Of a stretch of DNA of 64,000 nucleotides, positions 46,842 to 58,789 are shown piece after piece (positions within the stretch are counted from its first letter, which is position 1; every line of letters begins with the position of its first letter). The notes under the pieces are model-generated. The model saw only the letters and a program-made list of their open reading frames with translations, had not been told where the DNA came from and ran no database searches. Source of the DNA: Canna indica (taxonomy: Eukaryota > Streptophyta > Magnoliopsida > Zingiberales > Cannaceae); the NCBI GenBank assembly GCA_034359265.1, contig CP136896.1, positions 34,772,001 through 34,836,000 on the forward strand, given 5' to 3'. Made by a program: the position numbers and the translations under genes.

Positions 46842-49423
46842 ATAACTCGATTAACAACTTCTCCCATCGCAGTGAATGTTCTGGAGTCGCTCGGTACTCA
46901 GATTACTGGGTGTTTCAAGCCGATACCCCGAAGTTCAATCAGTCGGCTTCGTTCAAAATCAATTCGAAAAATCATGCAATTATGTGCATTAGTCTGTCAA
47001 AAATAACTCGATTAACAACTTCTCCCATCGCAGTGAATGTTCTGGAGTCGCTCGGGACTCAGATTACAGTGCGTTTCGAGCGAATACCCCGAAGTTTAAT
47101 CAGTCGGCATCGTTCAAGATCTATTCGAAAAATCATGCAATTCTTTGCATTAGTCTGTCAAAAATAACTCGATTAACAACTTCTCCCATCATAGTTAATG
47201 TTCTGGAGTCGCTCGGGACTCAGATTACAGGACATTTCGAGCCGATACCCCGAAGTTCAATCAGTTGGCTTTGTTCAAGATTCTATTCGAAAAATCGTGC
47301 AATTCTGTGCATTAGTCTGTCAAAAATAACTCGATTAACAACTTCTCCCATCGCAGTGAATGTTCTGGAGTCGCTCGGGACTCAGATTACAGGGCATTTC
47401 GAGCGGATACCCCGAAGTTTAATCAGTCGGCATCGTTCAAGATCTATTCGAAAAATCATGCAATTCTTTGCATTAGTCTGTCAAAAATAACTCGATTAAC
47501 AACTTCTCCCATCATAGTTAATGTTCTGGAGTCGCTCGGGACTCAGATTACAGGACATTTCGAGCCGATACCCCGAAGTTCAATCAGTTGGCTTTGTTCA
47601 AGATTCTATTCGAAAAATCGTGCAATTCTGTGCATTAGTCTGTCAAAAATAACTCGATTAACAACTTCTCCCATCGCAGTGAATGTTCTGGAGTCGCTCG
47701 GGACTCAGATTACAGGGCGTTTCGAGCGGATACCCCGAAGTTTAATCAGTCGGCATCGTTCAAGATCTATTCGAAAAATCATGCAATTCTTTGCATTAGT
47801 CTGTCAAAAATAAGTCAATTAACAACTTCTCCCATCATAGTTAATGTTCTGGAGTCGCTCGGGACTCAGATTACAGGGCGTTTCGAGCCGATACCCCGAA
47901 GTTCAATCAGTTGGCTTTGTTCAAGATTCTATTCGAAAAATCGTGCAATTCTGTGCATTAGTCTGTCAAAAATAACTCGATTAACAACTTCTCCCATCGC
48001 AGTGAATGTTCTGGAGTCGCTCGGGACTCAGATTACAGGGCGTTTCGAGCGGATACCCCGAAGTTTAATCAGTCGGCATCGTTCAAGATCTATTCGAAAA
48101 ATCATGCAATTCTTTGCATTAGTCTGTCAAAAATAAGTCAATTAACAACTTCTCCCATCATAGTTAATGTTCTGGAGTCGCTCGGGACTCAGATTACAGG
48201 GCGTTTCGAGCCGATACCCCGAAGTTCAATCAGTTGGCTTCGTTCAAGATTCTATTCGAAAAATCGTGCAATTCTGTGCATTAGTCTGTCAAAAATAACT
48301 CGATTAACAACTTCTCCCATCGCAGTGAATGTTCTGGAGTCGCTCGGTACTCAGATTACTGGGTGTTTCAAGCCGATACCCCGAAGTTCAATCAGTCGGC
48401 TTCGTTCAAAATCAATTCGAAAAATCATGCAATTATGTGCATTAGTCTGTCAAAAATAACTCGATTAACAACTTCTCCCATCGCAGTGAATGTTCTGGAG
48501 TCGCTCGGGACTCAGATTACAGTGCGTTTCGAGCGAATACCCCGAAGTTTAATCAGTCGGCATCGTTCAAGATCTATTCGAAAAATCATGCAATTCTTTG
48601 CATTAGTCTGTCAAAAATAACTCGATTAACAACTTCTCCCATCATAGTTAATGTTCTGGAGTCGCTCGGGACTCAGATTACAGGACATTTCGAGCCGATA
48701 CCCCGAAGTTCAATCAGTTGGCTTTGTTCAAGATTCTATTCGAAAAATCGTGCAATTCTGTGCATTAGTCTGTCAAAAATAACTCGATTAACAACTTCTC
48801 CCATCGCAGTGAATGTTCTGGAGTCGCTCGGGACTCAGATTACAGGGCATTTCGAGCGGATACCCCGAAGTTTAATCAGTCGGCATCGTTCAAGATCTAT
48901 TCGAAAAATCATGCAATTCTTTGCATTAGTCTGTCAAAAATAACTCGATTAACAACTTCTCCCATCATAGTTAATGTTCTGGAGTCGCTCGGGACTCAGA
49001 TTACAGGACATTTCGAGCCGATACCCCGAAGTTCAATCAGTTGGCTTTGTTCAAGATTCTATTCGAAAAATCGTGCAATTCTGTGCATTAGTCTGTCAAA
49101 AATAACTCGATTAACAACTTCTCCCATCGCAGTGAATGTTCTGGAGTCGCTCGGGACTCAGATTACAGGGCGTTTCGAGCGGATACCCCGAAGTTTAATC
49201 AGTCGGCATCGTTCAAGATCTATTCGAAAAATCATGCAATTCTTTGCATTAGTCTGTCAAAAATAAGTCAATTAACAACTTCTCCCATCATAGTTAATGT
49301 TCTGGAGTCGCTCGGGACTCAGATTACAGGGCGTTTCGAGCGATACCCCGAAGTTCAATCAGTTGGCTTCGTTCAAGATTCTATTCGAAAAATCGTGCAA
49401 TTCTGTGCATTAGTCTGTCAAAA
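46842..49423 (+). repeat. 9-mer tandem duplication (1453 bp, 1.8 copies)
   Basis: Copy 1: a* 46842, R2 47003 (AGTGCG, GAGCGAATAC), R1 47164, R2 47326 (GGGCATTTCGAG), R1 47487, R2 47649, R3-like 47810, R2 47972, R3* 48133. Copy 2: a* 48295, R2 48456, R1 48617, R2 48779, R1 48940, R2 49102, R3* 49263, with two units fewer. Confidence 0.83.
49263..49423 (+). repeat. R3* with 1-bp deletion (161 bp)
   Basis: TTTCGAGCGATACC replaces TTTCGAGCCGATACC near 49338. It is a private change in an otherwise normal 162-bp type. Confidence 0.85.
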
Positions 49424-51682
49424 ATAACTCGATTAACAACTTCTCCCATCGCAGTGAATGTTCTGGAGTCGCTCGGTACTCAGATTACTGGGCGTTTCAA
49501 GCCGATACCCCGAAGTTCAATCAGTCGGCTTCGTTCAAAATCAATTCGAAAAATCATGCAATTATGTGCATTAGTCTGTCAAAAATAACTCGATTAACAA
49601 CTTCTCCCATCGCAGTGAATGTTCTGGAGTCGCTCGGTACTCAGATTACTGGGCGTTTCGAGCTGATACCCCGAAGTTCAATCAGTCGACATCGTTCAAG
49701 ATCTATTCGAAAAATCATGCAATTCTTTGCATTAGTCTGTCAAAAATAACTCGATTAACAACTTCTCCCATCACAGTGAATGTTCTGGAGTCGCTCGGGA
49801 CTCAGATTACAGGGCGTTTCGAGCCGATACCCCGAAGTTCAATCAGTTGGCTTTGTTCAAGATTCTATTCGAAAAATCGTGCAATTCTGTGCATTAGTCT
49901 GTCAAAAATAACTCGATTAACAACTTCTCCCATCGCAGTGAATGTTCTGGAGTCGCTCGGGACTCAGATTACAGGGCGTTTCGAGCGGATACCCCGAAGT
50001 TTAATCAGTCGACATCGTCCAAGATCTATTCGAAAAATCATGCAATTCTTTGCATTAGTCTGTCAAAAATAACTCAATTAACAACTTCTCCCATCATAGT
50101 TAATGTTCTGGAGTCGCTCGGGACTCAGATTACAGGGCGTTTCGAGCCGATACCCCGAAGTTCAATCAGTTGGCTTCGTTCAAGATTCTATTCAAAAAAT
50201 CGTGCAATTCTTTGCATTAGTCTATCAAAAATAACTCGATTAACAACTTCTCCCATCACAGTGAATGTTCTGGAGTCGCTCGGTACTCAGATTACTGGGT
50301 GTTTCGAGCCGATACCCCGAAGTTCAATCAGTCGGCCTCGTTCAAAATCAATTCGAAAAATCGTGCAATTCTTTGCATTAGTCTGTCAAAAATAACTCGA
50401 TTAACAACTTCTCCCATCACAGTGAATGTTCTGGAGTCGCTCGGGACTCAGATTACAGGGCGTTTCGAGCGGATACCCCGAAGTTTAATCAGTCGGCATC
50501 GTTCAAGATCTATTCGAAAAATCATGCAATTCTTTGCATTAGTCTGTCAAAAATAACTCGATTAACAACTTCTCCCATCATAGTTAATGTTCTGGAGTCG
50601 CTCGGGACTCAGATTACAGGACATTTCGAGCCGATACCCCGAAGTTCAATCAGTTGGCTTTGTTCAAGATTCTATTCGAAAAATCGTGCAATTCTGTGCA
50701 TTAGTCTGTCAAAAATAACTCGATTAACAACTTCTCCCATCGCAGTGAATGTTCTGGAGTCGCTCGGGACTCAGATTACAGGGCGTTTCGAGCGGATACC
50801 CCGAAGTTTAATCAGTCGGCATCGTTCAAGATCTATTCGAAAAATCATGCAATTCTTTGCATTAGTCTGTCAAAAATAAGTCAATTAACAACTTCTCCCA
50901 TCATAGTTAATGTTCTGGAGTCGCTCGGGACTCAGATTACAGGGCGTTTCGAGCCGATACCCCGAAGTTCAATCAGTTGGCTTCGTTCAAGATTCTATTC
51001 GAAAAATCGTGCAATTCTGTGCATTAGTCTGTCAAAAATAACTCGATTAACAACTTCTCCCATCGCAGTGAATGTTCTAGAGTCGCTCGGTACTCAGATT
51101 ACTGGGTGTTTCAAGCCGATACCCCGAAGTTCAATCAGTCGGCTTCGTTCAAAATCAATTCGAAAAATCATGCAATTATGTGCATTAGTCTGTCAAAAAT
51201 AACTCGATTAACAACTTCTCCCATCGCAGTGAATGTTCTGGAGTCGCTCGGTACTCAGATTACTGGGCGTTTCGAGCTGATACCCCGAAGTTCAATCAGT
51301 CGACATCGTTCAAGATCTATTCGAAAAATCATGCAATTCTTTGCATTAGTCTGTCAAAAATAACTCGATTAACAACTTCTCCCATCACAGTGAATGTTCT
51401 GGAGTCGCTCGGGACTCAGATTACAGGGCGTTTCGAGCCGATACCCCGAAGTTCAATCAGTTGGCTTTGTTCAAGATTCTATTCGAAAAATCGTGCAATT
51501 CTGTGCATTAGTCTGTCAAAAATAACTCGATTAACAACTTCTCCCATCGCAGTGAATGTTCTGGAGTCGCTCGGGACTCAGATTACAGGGCGTTTCGAGC
51601 GGATACCCCGAAGTTTAATCAGTCGGCATCGTCCAAGATCTATTTGAAAAATCATGCAATTCTTTGCATTAGTCTGTCAAAA
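49424..51682 (+). repeat. Copy of 44421-46679 at +5003 bp
   Basis: Fourteen units in the same order: a 49424, b 49585, k 49746, R2 49908 (TCGTCCAAG), R3 50069, R7 50231, R8 50392, R1 50553, R2 50715, R3* 50876, a* 51038 (private GTTCTAGAG), b 51199, k 51360, R2 51522. Confidence 0.85.
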
Positions 51683-51844
51683 ATAACTCAATTAACAACT
51701 TCTCCCATCATAGTTAATGTTCTGGAGTCGCTCGGGACTCAGATTACAGGGCGTTTCGAGCCGATACCCCGAAGTTCAATCAGTTGGCTTCGTTCAAGAT
51801 TCTATTCAAAAAATCGTGCAATTCTTTGCATTAGTCTATCAAAA

Positions 51845-52006
51845 ATAACTCGATTAACAACTTCTCCCATCACAGTGAATGTTCTGGAGTCGCTCGGGAC
51901 TCTGATTACAGGGCGTTTCGAGCCGATACCCCGAAGTTCAATCAGTCTGCTTTGTTCAAGATTCTATTCGAAAAATCGTGCAATTCTGTGCATTAGTCTG
52001 TCAAAA
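51845..52006 (+). repeat. Type l monomer (162 bp)
   Basis: Class B with CATCACAG, GGGACTCTG (an R4 mark), TCTGCTTTG and GATTCTATTCG, ATCGTGC. Present at 51845, 52976 and 58467, each time followed by an R2 with AGTGCG. Confidence 0.75.
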
Positions 52007-52813
52007 ATAACTCGATTAACAACTTCTCCCATCGCAGTGAATGTTCTGGAGTCGCTCGGGACTCAGATTACAGTGCGTTTCGAGCGAATACCCCGAAGTT
52101 TAATCAGTCGGCATCGTTCAAGATCTATTCGAAAAATCATGCAATTCTTTGCATTAGTCTGTCAAAAATAACTCGATTAACAACTTCTCCCATCATAGTT
52201 AATGTTCTGGAGTCGCTCGGGACTCAGATTACAGGACATTTCGAGCCGATACCCCGAAGTTCAATCAGTTGGCTTTGTTCAAGATTCTATTCGAAAAATC
52301 GTGCAATTCTGTGCATTAGTCTGTCAAAAATAACTCGATTAACAACTTCTCCCATCGCAGTGAATGTTCTGGAGTCGCTCGGGACTCAGATTACAGGGCG
52401 TTTCGAGCGGATACCCCGAAGTTTAATCAGTCGGCATCGTTCAAGATCTATTCGAAAAATCATGCAATTCTTTGCATTAGTCTGTCAAAAATAAGTCAAT
52501 TAACAACTTCTCCCATCATAGTTAATGTTCTGGAGTCGCTCGGGACTCAGATTACAGGGCGTTTCGAGCCGATACCCCGAAGTTCAATCAGTTGGCTTCG
52601 TTCAAGATTCTATTCGAAAAATCGTGCAATTCTGTGCATTAGTCTGTCAAAAATAACTCGATTAACAACTTCTCCCATCGCAGTGAATGTTCTGGAGTCG
52701 CTCGGTACTCAGATTACTGGGCGTTTCAAGCCGATACCCCGAAGTTCAATCAGTCGGCTTCGTTCAAAATCAATTCGAAAAATCATGCAATTATGTGCAT
52801 TAGTCTGTCAAAA

Positions 52814-52975
52814 ATAACTCGATTAACAACTTCTCCCATCGCAGTGAATGTTCTGGAGTCGCTCGGGACTCAGATTACAGGGCGTTTCGAGCCGATACCC
52901 CGAAGTTCAATCAGTTGGCCTCGTTCAAGATTCTATTCAAAAAATCGTGCAATTCTTTGCATTAGTCTATCAAAA
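52814..52975 (+). repeat. Probable R2/R3 chimera
   Basis: The front has CATCGCAG with GGGACTCAG (R2); the rest has GAGCCG, TTGGCCTCG, ATTCAAAAAATCG, CTTTGCA and TCTATCAAAA, matching R3 at 51683. It replaces the four-unit run b k R2 R3 seen at 51199-51844 between a and l. Confidence 0.65.
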
Positions 52976-53460
52976 ATAACTCGATTAACAACTTCTCCCA
53001 TCACAGTGAATGTTCTGGAGTCGCTCGGGACTCTGATTACAGGGCGTTTCGAGCCGATACCCCGAAGTTCAATCAGTCTGCTTTGTTCAAGATTCTATTC
53101 GAAAAATCGTGCAATTCTGTGCATTAGTCTGTCAAAAATAACTCGATTAACAACTTCTCCCATCGCAGTGAATGTTCTGGAGTCGCTCGGGACTCAGATT
53201 ACAGTGCGTTTCGAGCGAATACCCCGAAGTTTAATCAGTCGGCATCGTTCAAGATCTATTCGAAAAATCATGCAATTATTTGCATTAGTCTGTCAAAAAT
53301 AACTCAATTAACAACTTCTCCCATCATAGTTAATGTTCTGGAGTCGCTCGGGACTCAGATTATAGGGCGTTTCGAGCCGATACCCCGAAGTTCAATCAGT
53401 TGGCTTCGTTCAAGATTCTATTCGAAAAATCGTGCAATTCTGTGCATTAGTCTGTCAAAA

Positions 53461-56400
53461 ATAACTCGATTAACAACTTCTCCCATCGCAGTGAATGTTC
53501 TGGAGTCGCTCGGGACTCTAATTACAGGGCGTTTCGAGCCGATACCCCGAAGTTCAATCAGTCTGCTTCGTTCAAGATTCGATTCGAAAAATAGTGCAAT
53601 TCTGTGCATTAGTCTGTCAAGAATAACTCGATTAACAACTTCTCCCATCGCAGTGAATGTTCTGGAGTCGCTCGGTACTCAGATTACTGGGCGTTTCGAG
53701 CCGATACCCCGAAGTTCAATCAGTCGGCCTCGTTCAAAATCAATTTGAAAAATCGTGCAATTCTTTGCATTAGTCTGTCAAAAATAACTCGATTAACAAC
53801 TTCTCCCATCACAGTGAATGTTCTGGAGTCGCTCGGGACTCTGATTACAGGGCGTTTCGAGCCGATACCCCGAAGTTCAATCAGTCTGCTTCGTTCAAGA
53901 TTCTATTCGAAAAATAGAGCAATTCTGTGCATTAGTCTATCGAGAATAACTCGATCAACAACTTCTCCCATCACAGTGAATGTTCTGGAGTCGCTCGGTA
54001 CTCAGATTACTGGGTGTTTCGAGCCGATACCCCGAAGTTCAATCAGTCGGCCTCGTTCAAAATCAATTTGAAAAATCGTGCAATTCTTTGCATTAGTCTG
54101 TCAAAAATAACTCGATTAACAACTTCTCCCATCACAGTGAATGTTCTGGAGTCGCTCGGGACTCAGATTACAGGGCGTTTCGAGCGGATACCCCGAAGTT
54201 TAATCAGTCGGCATCGTTCAAGATCTATTCGAAAAATCATGCAATTCTTTGCATTAGTCTGTCAAAAATAACTCGATTAACAACTTCTCCCATCATAGTT
54301 AATGTTCTGGAGTCGCTCGGGACTCAGATTACAGGGCGTTTCGAGCCGATACCCCGAAGTTCAATCAGTTGGCTTTGTTCAAGATTCTATTCGAAAAATC
54401 GTGCAATTCTGTGCATTAGTCTGTCAAAAATAACTCGATTAACAACTTCTCCCATCGCAGTGAATGTTCTGGAGTCGCTCGGGACTCAGATTACAGGGCG
54501 TTTCGAGCGGATACCCCGAAGTTTAATCAGTCGGCATCGTTCAAGATCTATTCGAAAAATCATGCAATTCTTTGCATTAGTCTGTCAAAAATAACTCGAT
54601 TAACAACTTCTCCCATCATAGTTAATGTTCTGGAGTCGCTCGGGACTCAGATTACAGGGCGTTTCGAGCCGATACCCCGAAGTTCAATCAGTTGGCTTTG
54701 TTCAAGATTCTATTCGAAAAATCGTGCAATTCTGTGCATTAGTCTGTCAAAAATAACTCGATTAACAACTTCTCCCATCGCAGTGAATGTTCTGGAGTCG
54801 CTCGGGACTCAGATTACAGGGCGTTTCGAGCGGATACCCCGAAGTTTAATCAGTCGGCATCGTTCAAGATCTATTCGAAAAATCATGCAATTCTTTGCAT
54901 TAGTCTGTCAAAAATAACTCAATTAACAACTTCTCCCATCATAGTTAATGTTCTGGAGTCGCTCGGGACTTAGATTACAGGGCGTTTCGAGCCGATACCC
55001 CGAAGTTCAATCAGTTGGCTTCGTTCAAGATTCTATTCGAAAAATCATGCAATTCTGTGCATTAGTCTGTCAAAAATAACTCGATTAACATCTTCTCCCA
55101 TCGCAGTGAATGTTCTGGAGTCGCTCGGGACTCTGATTACAGGGCGTTTCGAGCCGATACCCCGAAGTTCAATCAGTCTGCTTCGTTCAAGATTCGATTC
55201 GAAAAATAGTGCAATTCTGTGCATTTGTCTGTCAAGAATAACTCGATTAACAACTTCTCCCATCGCAGTGAATGTTCTGGAGTCGCTCGGTACTCAGATT
55301 ACTGGGCGTTTCGAGCCGATACCCCGAAGTTCAATCAGTCGGCCTCGTTCAAAATCAATTTGAAAAATCGTGCAATTCTTTGCATTAGTCTGTCAAAAAT
55401 AACTCGATTAACAACTTCTCCCATCACAGTGAATGTTCTGGAGTCGCTCGGGACTCAGATTACAGGGCGTTTCGAGCCGATACCCCGAAGTTCAATCAGT
55501 CTGCTTCGTTCAAGATTCTATTCGAAAAATAGAGCAATTCTGTGCATTAGTCTGTCGAGAATAACTCGATTAACAACTTCTCCCATCACAGTGAATGTTC
55601 TGGAGTCGCTCGGTACTCAGATTACTGGGTGTTTCGAGCCGATACCCCGAAGTTCAATCAGTCGGCCTCGTTCAAAATCAATTCGAAAAATCGTGCAATT
55701 CTTTGCATTAGTCTGTCAAAAATAACTCGATTAACAACTTCTCCCATCACAGTGAATGTTCTGGAGTCGCTCGGGACTCAGATTACAGGGCGTTTCGAGC
55801 GGATACCCCGAAGTTTAATCAGTCGGCATCGTTCAAGATCTATTCGAAAAATCATGCAATTCTTTGCATTAGTCTGTCAAAAATAACTCGATTAACAACT
55901 TCTCCCATCATAGTTAATGTTCTGGAGTCGCTCGGGACTCAGATTACAGGACATTTCGAGCCAATACCCCGAAGTTCAATCAGTTGGCTTTGTTCAAGAT
56001 TCTATTCGAAAAATCGTGCAATTCTGTGCATTAGTCTGTCAAAAATAACTCGATTAACAACTTCTCCCATCGCAGTGAATGTTCTGGAGTCGCTCGGGAC
56101 TCAGATTACAGGGCGTTTCGAGCGGATACCCCGAAGTTTAATCAGTCGGCATCGTTCAAGATCTATTCGAAAAATCATGCAATTCTTTGCATTAGTCTGT
56201 CAAAAATAACTCAATTAACAACTTCTCCCATCATAGTTAATGTTCTGGAGTCGCTCGGGACTTAGATTACAGGGCGTTTCGAGCCGATACCCCGAAGTTC
56301 AATCAGTTGGCTTCGTTCAAGATTCTATTCGAAAAATCATGCAATTCTGTGCATTAGTCTGTCAAAAATAACTCGATTAACATCTTCTCCCATCGCAGTG

Positions 56401-57659
56401 AATGTTCTGGAGTCGCTCGGGACTCTGATTACAGGGCGTTTCGAGCCGATACCCCGAAGTTCAATCAGTCTGCTTCGTTCAAGATTCGATTCGAAAAATA
56501 GTGCAATTCTGTGCATTTGTCTGTCAAGAATAACTCGATTAACAACTTCTCCCATCGCAGTGAATGTTCTGGAGTCGCTCGGTACTCAGATTACTGGGCG
56601 TTTCGAGCCGATACCCCGAAGTTCAATCAGTCGGCCTCGTTCAAAATCAATTTGAAAAATCGTGCAATTCTTTGCATTAGTCTGTCAAAAATAACTCGAT
56701 TAACAACTTCTCCCATCACAGTGAATGTTCTGGAGTCGCTCGGGACTCAGATTACAGGGCGTTTCGAGCCGATACCCCGAAGTTCAATCAGTCTGCTTCG
56801 TTCAAGATTCTATTCGAAAAATAGAGCAATTCTGTGCATTAGTCTGTCGAGAATAACTCGATTAACAACTTCTCCCATCACAGTGAATGTTCTGGAGTCG
56901 CTCGGTACTCAGATTACTGGGTGTTTCGAGCCGATACCCCGAAGTTCAATCAGTCGGCCTCGTTCAAAATCAATTCGAAAAATCGTGCAATTCTTTGCAT
57001 TAGTCTGTCAAAAATAACTCGATTAACAACTTCTCCCATCACAGTGAATGTTCTGGAGTCGCTCGGGACTCAGATTACAGGGCGTTTCGAGCGGATACCC
57101 CGAAGTTTAATCAGTCGGCATCGTTCAAGATCTATTCGAAAAATCATGCAATTCTTTGCATTAGTCTGTCAAAAATAACTCGATTAACAACTTCTCCCAT
57201 CATAGTTAATGTTCTGGAGTCGCTCGGGACTCAGATTACAGGACATTTCGAGCCAATACCCCGAAGTTCAATCAGTTGGCTTTGTTCAAGATTCTATTCG
57301 AAAAATCGTGCAATTCTGTGCATTAGTCTGTCAAAAATAACTCGATTAACAACTTCTCCCATCGCAGTGAATGTTCTGGAGTCGCTCGGGACTCAGATTA
57401 CAGGGCGTTTCGAGCGGATACCCCGAAGTTTAATCAGTCGGCATCGTTCAAGATCTATTCGAAAAATCATGCAATTCTTTGCATTAGTCTGTCAAAAATA
57501 ACTCAATTAACAACTTCTCCCATCATAGTTAATGTTCTGGAGTCGCTCGGGACTCAGATTACAGGGCGTTTCGAGCCGATACCCCGAAGTTCAATCAGTT
57601 GGCTTCGTTCAAGATTCTATTCGAAAAATCGTGCAATTCTGTGCATTAGTCTGTCAAAA
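53461..57659 (+). repeat. Octamer HOR, three copies, first one expanded
   Basis: Copy 1 53461-55075 has ten units (R4 R5 R6 R7 R8 R1 R2 R1 R2 R3, 1615 bp), that is an octamer with R1-R2 doubled. Copies 2 (55076-56367) and 3 (56368-57659) are 1292 bp each, start with R4* and share GAGCCAATAC in R1. R3 at 54914 and 56206 share GACTTAG. Confidence 0.85.
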
Positions 57660-58789
57660 ATAACTCGATTAACAACTTCTCCCATCGCAGTGAATGTTCT
57701 GGAGTCGCTCGGTACTCAGATTACTGGGCGTTTCAAGCCGATACCCCGAAGTTCAATCAGTCGGCTTCGTTCAAAATCAATTCGAAAAATCATGCAATTA
57801 TGTGCATTAGTCTGTCAAAAATAACTCGATTAACAACTTCTCCCATCGCAGTGAATGTTCTGGAGTCGCTCGGTACTCAGATTACTGGGCGTTTCGAGCT
57901 GATACCCCGAAGTTCAATCAGTCGACATCGTTCAAGATCTATTCGAAAAATCATGCAATTCTTTGCATTAGTCTATCAAAAATAACTCGATTAACAACTT
58001 CTCCCATCACAGTGAATGTTCTGGAGTCGCTCGGGACTCAGATTACAGGGCGTTTCGAGCCGATACCCCGAAGTTCAATCAGTTGGCTTTGTTCAAGATT
58101 CTATTCGAAAAATCGTGCAATTCTGTGCATTAGTCTGTCAAAAATAACTCGATTAACAACTTCTCCCATCGCAGTGAATGTTCTGGAGTCGCTCGGGACT
58201 CAGATTACAGGGCGTTTCGAGCGGATACCCCGAAGTTTAATCAGTCGGCATCGTTCAAGATCTATTCGAAAAATCATGCAATTCTTTGCATTAGTCTGTC
58301 AAAAATAACTCAATTAACAACTTCTCCCATCATAGTTAATGTTCTGGAGTCGCTCGGGACTCAGATTACAGGGCGTTTCGAGCCGATACCCCGAAGTTCA
58401 ATCAGTTGGCTTCGTTCAAGATTCTATTCAAAAAATCGTGCAATTCTTTGCATTAGTCTATCAAAAATAACTCGATTAACAACTTCTCCCATCACAGTGA
58501 ATGTTCTGGAGTCGCTCGGGACTCTGATTACAGGGCGTTTCGAGCCGATACCCCGAAGTTCAATCAATCTGCTTTGTTCAAGATTCTATTCGAAAAATCG
58601 TGCAATTCTGTGCATTAGTCTGTCAAAAATAACTCGATTAACAACTTCTCCCATCGCAGTGAATGTTCTGGAGTCGCTCGGGACTCAGATTACAGTGCGT
58701 TTCGAGCGGATACCCCGAAGTTTAATCAGTCGGCATCGTTCAAGATCTATTCGAAAAATCATGCAATTCTTTGCATTAGTCTGTCAAAA
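57660..58789 (+). repeat. Inserted a b k R2 R3 l R2 module (1130 bp)
   Basis: a 57660, b 57821, k 57982, R2 58144, R3 58305, l 58467, R2 58629 (AGTGCG). It parallels 51038-52167 and separates the octamer blocks. Confidence 0.8.

Larger units (their letters stand above)
51683..53460 (+). repeat. Irregular stretch with type l
   Basis: R3 51683, l 51845, R2 52007 (AGTGCG), R1 52168, R2 52330, R3* 52491, a 52653, chimera 52814, l 52976, R2 53138 (AGTGCG), R3 53299. Confidence 0.8.
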
